This document shows positions 40,600 to 44,517 of a stretch of 44,517 bases of DNA, in pieces. Source of the DNA: Blastocladiella britannica. Its lineage: Eukaryota; Blastocladiomycota; Blastocladiomycetes; Blastocladiales; Blastocladiaceae. The DNA is taken from assembly GCA_025349905.2 (NCBI GenBank), contig MU624591.1:1-44517 (forward strand), written 5' to 3'. The notes under the pieces are model-generated. The model ran no database searches. It saw only the letters and a list, made by a program, of their open reading frames with translations, and had not been told where the DNA came from. The position numbers and the translations under genes are program-made. Each line of letters begins with the position of its first letter. Positions within the stretch are counted from its first letter, which is position 1.

Positions 40600-42402
40600 T
40601 CAGCCCCGATCCTCCTCTTCAGGGCCCGAGTACGACCCACCCGACCCGTTCTCCGAACCATCCTCGTTCCGTCCGTCACCGCCGCCGCCACCGCCGCCGG
40701 CAGCAATGGCCGCGTACCCGTCGTCGCCCTGAGCCGGAATCCCTGCCAATCCAGCTACCGAGACGCACCAGGGGTCTCCCGCGCCGTGCGCAGCGGCACC
40801 GCATTGAGACGCGTCGCGGATCTGCACCAGCAACGCCTCGAGGTCCGCGATCCGTCGCGCCGCCAAGTGCAGTGCGGCTGCCTGCGGGGCATCGGTGCGC
40901 AGCGCTGCCCGTAACGCATCGTACCCGGCATTGATGTTGCCGCGGCGCTTTTGCTCTGCCCGAATATGCGACTCGCGGCGTTCCTTGGTTCGGCGGCCGG
41001 GTTTGGCGGATCCAACACCGATTGCGTTCGGTCGGGAGGAAGCGACTGCGAAGGGGAGTGGGGCGGCAGGTCGCGTTTGGGCGGCGGATGCTGTTGCTGA
41101 TGGTAATGCGGCGGCTGCTGCACGACCGCGTCCACTTCCCTGACTCGACGCGGCAGCAATGGGATCGATCCGAGCACGTTTGGGCGGAGGAGGCGCCGAC
41201 GCCGATTCGTCTACTGGGGGACGAGGCCGGGCGTGCGGGCCTGCATTCGGATGCATCGCTGCGGGCTTCACTTCATGGTGATGATAATGCACAGGCGGAT
41301 CGTACGGGCGTCCATCCGGGGCCGGAGCGCCAGAATATATGCCTCCGCGAGCAACAACTGCGGTAGCGGGTGGGTAGTTCGAGTAAGGGTGCGGCGGGGG
41401 TGCACCGGGCGACAGTGCCTGCTCGTACGACGATCGCGTTGGCGACGGCCCATGATGGTGGTGGTGGTGCATGTCGCCCATGCTACCACCAAAAGGGGAA
41501 ATGGAGCGATGGCCCGACCGCGGCATCCCTTTGGCGGCCATGTCCGGATGAAGCATCATACCAGAACCAGCAGCAGCAGAGGGCGGCGGGAAGTAGGCTC
41601 CAGGCGACGGCTGGCGCGGGCCATAACTCGGGCTTCGGGCCATGGACATGGACATGGACGAGGTTCGGTCGCCCCCATAGTACGAGGGCGATCGGCCGCC
41701 CGACGCCACCCCCGCAGCTGCCGCCGCAGCTGCCGCTGTCGCTGCTGATGACAATGTCGAGGACGGGTTGTGTTCCATTGGAAGCGGGCTCAGCGATGCC
41801 GATGGCGGCGCCGATCCAACCGAAACCGTGGATCCAGGCGGCGACTGGTACGCAGAGCGCGCCGACCATCCGGGACCAAGGAGCGCCGAATCGTACTGCT
41901 GTTGCTGCCGGTGAAGGCTGTGGGCGTGAGGTGGCCCGTAAGCAAAGCTGCCGTGCGGGGACGGGATCGTGATGGCAGGAGGCGCAGCGGCTGCCGGCGG
42001 GTGCAGCAGGTGAATGCTCGGGAGGCGCGCAGGCGGTGGTGGGTGGACATCGTGGCGACCCGTTCCGCTGCCGCTGTTGACATCGCGATGATGCCGGGGT
42101 TCGTGATCACCGTGGTGGTGATGGTGGCGATGATGTTGAGGAGACCGATACTGGAGCTGCTGTTGGTGATGCTGGTACTGGTGATGGTACTCGGGGGGCC
42201 GATCGGCCGCTATGGGCGACTGGTCGGGCGAATACGCGGTGGCCGATGGTAGCACCCAATCGCCGTGTGATGGCTGGGACTGTGCATTCGGGGAATAGTT
42301 GACTATCAGTCGCGGTGGTTGCAATGCGGGCTCTGATGTTGCCGCTCCTGGACCCTCTGCAATCTCTGCCGTGACGACGGGACGAGGTGGAGTGCAGGAC
42401 AT
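40600..42402 (-). CDS. bHLH transcription factor
   Basis: One uninterrupted exon on - encodes 600 residues. The only recognisable domain is a bHLH near residues 465-530: the basic region RRTKERRESHIRAEQKRRGNI keeps the His, Glu and Arg positions used to read CAnnTG sites, followed by NAGYDALRAAL (helix 1) and LHLAARRIADLEALLVQI (helix 2). The basic region resembles Max/Mlx-like and fungal INO/sterol-type factors (R-x-x-H-I-R-A-E-Q-K-R-R). Helix 2 lacks the usual Lys and the loop is very short. No leucine zipper follows. The other 460 residues are disordered, rich in Pro, Ser, His and Ala, with HHHHH runs. A start at 42402 is the first ATG in the frame. Targets are unknown. Confidence 0.83.
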   Translation of the reverse strand: MSCTPPRPVVTAEIAEGPGAATSEPALQPPRLIVNYSPNAQSQPSHGDWVLPSATAYSPDQSPIAADRPPEYHHQYQHHQQQLQYRSPQHHRHHHHHGDHEPRHHRDVNSGSGTGRHDVHPPPPARLPSIHLLHPPAAAAPPAITIPSPHGSFAYGPPHAHSLHRQQQQYDSALLGPGWSARSAYQSPPGSTVSVGSAPPSASLSPLPMEHNPSSTLSSAATAAAAAAAAGVASGGRSPSYYGGDRTSSMSMSMARSPSYGPRQPSPGAYFPPPSAAAGSGMMLHPDMAAKGMPRSGHRSISPFGGSMGDMHHHHHHGPSPTRSSYEQALSPGAPPPHPYSNYPPATAVVARGGIYSGAPAPDGRPYDPPVHYHHHEVKPAAMHPNAGPHARPRPPVDESASAPPPPKRARIDPIAAASSQGSGRGRAAAAALPSATASAAQTRPAAPLPFAVASSRPNAIGVGSAKPGRRTKERRESHIRAEQKRRGNINAGYDALRAALRTDAPQAAALHLAARRIADLEALLVQIRDASQCGAAAHGAGDPWCVSVAGLAGIPAQGDDGYAAIAAGGGGGGGDGRNEDGSENGSGGSYSGPEEEDRG

Positions 42403-42720
42403 GTGGGTTTCCTCCGTTTTTCGAGCTTTTTCTTCTCTTCTTTTGTTGGTTTGCTGGCGGCAGAGGCAAGATTAGGACCTCAATCAATTACCGCGAGTAG
42501 AAATCATTCGCTTGGGTGGTTGGGAGGAGACTCGAGATGCTGCCGAGGTGCGACCTCGCACCGATATCGTGGGATTTCTTCTCGAAGCCCTCGTGTTCTT
42601 TTTTCGAAGGTTTTCCGTGTGGCGTCTGTTCTAAATAGAAGTGCCATGTGTTCCCATTTTCCCTGAAGGAAATTTGTGAGATCAATCAATTTTTTGGCTG
42701 CATTATTTGGAAAATCCTGA
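42403..42720. promoter_or_regulatory. Tandem intergenic region upstream of the bHLH gene
   Basis: This 318-bp gap lies between the kinase stop codon (42721) and the bHLH start. It should hold the kinase 3' UTR and the bHLH promoter. Pyrimidine tracts on + (42415-42440) lie just before the start on -. A TTCnnGAA pair at 42579 was noted and not called. No RNA gene or ORF with similarity is seen. Confidence 0.5.
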
Positions 42721-44496
42721 CTACTCCTCGCGCACGTCCTCCTCCTCTGGCCCCTTGGTATCGGCTACTGCTGCCGCCTTGGCCGCGGCTGCTTGGCGCC
42801 GGCCGAGAATCGAGGGCGACCCCAAATTCAGCTTGAAACCCGATTCTCCCGCCGCTGACTGGTCCGATCCATTCTCGGTGCTACCATTCACGACGGGTGT
42901 CTTTGGCGACGCCGGGGTAAACGCAACCGGAGACGGGAAAGGCGCTGGCATCCCCGAGTTCTGAATGGCAATCGGGGACTGGCGCCTGCACCCGTGCGAG
43001 CGCACACTGGCCACCAGCGGAGTCACAACACGCGGGAGCGCCGACGCCAACCCGCCCCACGTCCGTAGCTGCGATGCATGGCCTTGCTGCTGCTGCTGGA
43101 GTTGCTGCTGCTGCTGGACCGTGGCCACATCATGGCGGGCCGCTTGCTTGGCCGTCAGTCCCTCGACGAGCTCGTTGGCAGCCCGTTGCGCGGCGCTGGC
43201 ATAGTCGCGGTAGTGGACTGCAAGTCCGGGCGTCCGAATGGTTGGTGTTCCCGAGTGGACAGCGCCCCATTTCGCATGAACACCGGTACCGACGCCGGCT
43301 GACTTGGTTGGCTCCCCGGGCGGGGACGTGGCCTCGGCTGTTGGCGTGTGGAGCGTGGGCAGAGCCAGACTTGACCAATCAAACGAGCCGTTGGCGGGTG
43401 TTTCCATGGCCTGGGCAGCAGCCGCGAAAGGTGGGATGGTCGGCGCTGCCGGCTCAGGCACTGCTGCCGGGGATTCCGTCGTCTCCGGCTCACCCACAAT
43501 CCACGGGTGCTCAAAGAACTGGTCGATCGTCATGCGCTGGGCTGGCTGCACGTTGAGAAGCCGAGACACGAGGTCCTTGGCCGGTTGCGAGACATTGTTC
43601 CACCATGGTTCCAGAAACGTCCATTGTCCGTGTGCGACCTTGCGCGTCAATATCGCCGTGTCTTCATCCTGTTGGTCATTTTTGTGAGTGATCGCTCCAG
43701 TGTTTGGCCAAAAAAAACTATGAGACGGACATAAAACGGTGGAAATCCACAGAGCATGGTGTAAAGGACGCAGCCCAGCGCCCAGAGGTCCACGCTCGTG
43801 TTGTAGCTCTGCGCCGTCACAATCTCGGGTGCCGTGTATCTGAGATCATTGATTATGAGTGGTTGAGCAACGCCGAAAAAAAAAAATTGAGCTGGATTCG
43901 AAGCGCACCCAACAGTTCCGCACGGCGTCTTGGTACCGTCTGTCCACACGATCCTAATTTTTATTACATGAGTGCGCTGTTGAATCCTTGCTCCAAAACG
44001 AGAATGTCGTACTTGGATAGCCCAAAATCGGCCAGCTTGATGACTCCAATCCCGCCGCCCCCGACACCAGGGATAAATGGTCCCTCGTCCTCCTTGGCTT
44101 CACCTGGAGTCCTGCCTGTCGCGATCTGGCCCAGCTCGCCAAACGGGATCGGGACAAACAGGAGGTTCTCGGGCTTGATGTCGCTGGGCACGTATATGCA
44201 GGTTTCAGATTGCCGTTTCCTCAACAAACCGGAAAAAGGGAAAGGACAGACCGATGGACCACTCCACATGTTGTGTGCAGGTAACGGATGGCGCTGGCCA
44301 CCTGAACAATGACGTGGCGCGCGAGGGGCTCGCTGAGGTACGTCAGGTGCACGATCCGGTGAAACAGCTCGCCGCCGGGTGCCAGCTCGAGCACGAGAAT
44401 GTAGTAGAGTGGGGTTTCAAAGTGGTTGAGAAGCTTGATGATGTTGGGGTGGTTGAGACGCGAATGCACGGTGATTTCTTTGAGGATGGATGCGCG
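42721..44496 (-). CDS. RCK2: RCK2/Srk1-type CAMK-family protein kinase, 5' end beyond the window
   Basis: Six exons are visible on - (44496-44252, 44181-44014, 43953-43909, 43839-43731, 43668-42721, the first with its acceptor at the extreme edge); the nucleotide-binding loop and ATP-lysine lie outside. The kinase core has [45 protein letters not shown], the insert [40 protein letters not shown] and [22 protein letters not shown]. The PGVGGGGIG insert and CGTVGYTAPE are hallmarks of fungal Rck2/Srk1, kinases activated by the stress MAPK Hog1/Sty1. HRD, DFG and APE are intact, so the enzyme should be active. The 300-residue tail is Ser/Pro/Gln-rich with a Gln run near 43090-43125 and ends in acidic EEEDVREE. 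I count five complete exons after the first; junction phases agree. Confidence 0.9.
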
Positions 44497-44517
44497 CTTG
44501 TGTGTTTTTTTTTTTTT

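Noticed and set aside
42579..42586. TTCnnGAA heat shock element-like pair upstream of the bHLH gene
   Set aside because: A two-unit match is expected about ten times by chance in a window of this size, and the third unit is absent.
1..44517. tRNA, rRNA, CRISPR arrays, transposons or viral remnants
   Set aside because: I saw no cloverleaf-like gene, no regular spaced repeats, and no reverse transcriptase, integrase or transposase motifs on either strand. The scan was by eye, so a small RNA gene could be missed.

Overview
This is a compact, GC-rich nuclear window from a fungus that very likely makes flagellated zoospores. I read 21 protein-coding genes: 20 complete and one cut by the right edge. 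Nine are on + and twelve on -. Introns are short (about 45-100 nt) and exons joined in frame in every gene I reconstructed. The clues to the organism are a centriole cartwheel gene (SAS-6) and a katanin p80 gene, an ER Hsp90 (GRP94, absent from yeasts), and fungal-type genes such as a THI20 kinase/TenA fusion, RVS161, an RCK2/Srk1-type kinase and an FMP42/SLC43-like transporter. Blastocladiomycota fits best and Chytridiomycota is the alternative; this is inference from gene content, not a phylogeny.

Layout. 0.1-7.3 kb: SAS-6 (+), inorganic pyrophosphatase (+), a four-CX9C mitochondrial protein of the CHCHD5/Mix14 type (-) and katanin p80 (+). 7.4-16.6 kb, all -: an LLPH/DUF2423 nucleolar protein, a DUF4436-type membrane protein, an ADCK1-like UbiB kinase, THI20, and a C2-domain protein with a proline/glycine-rich tail. 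16.8-23.6 kb: a Tudor-less SMN (+), then three tandem - genes: a 1191-residue protein possibly related to SMPD4, an MCR1-like cytochrome b5 reductase, and RVS161. 23.8-30.7 kb, all +: GRP94, AP-1 mu and a heat shock factor. 30.7-34.2 kb: SEC24 (-). 34.7-40.4 kb: an Ala/Glu-rich orphan (+) and an SLC43-like transporter with a central loop of about 600 residues (+). 40.6-44.5 kb: a bHLH factor (-) and the 3' part of an RCK2-type kinase (-).

Most genes are housekeeping: centriole and microtubule biology, COPII and AP-1 traffic, ER folding, mitochondria, thiamine salvage, snRNP assembly and stress signalling. Neighbours do not form one pathway. Gaps between genes are often under 100 bp (22 bp between the HSF and SEC24 stop codons, 44 bp between RVS161 and MCR1), so UTRs and promoters must overlap neighbours. 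I did not find a clear new multi-gene system. The most interesting points are a 5' splice-site set that nearly lacks A at +4, GRP94 behind a UPR-like promoter, the Tudor-less SMN, a KxGQ-variant UbiB kinase, an 8-nt first coding exon in RVS161, and two large proteins I cannot place firmly.
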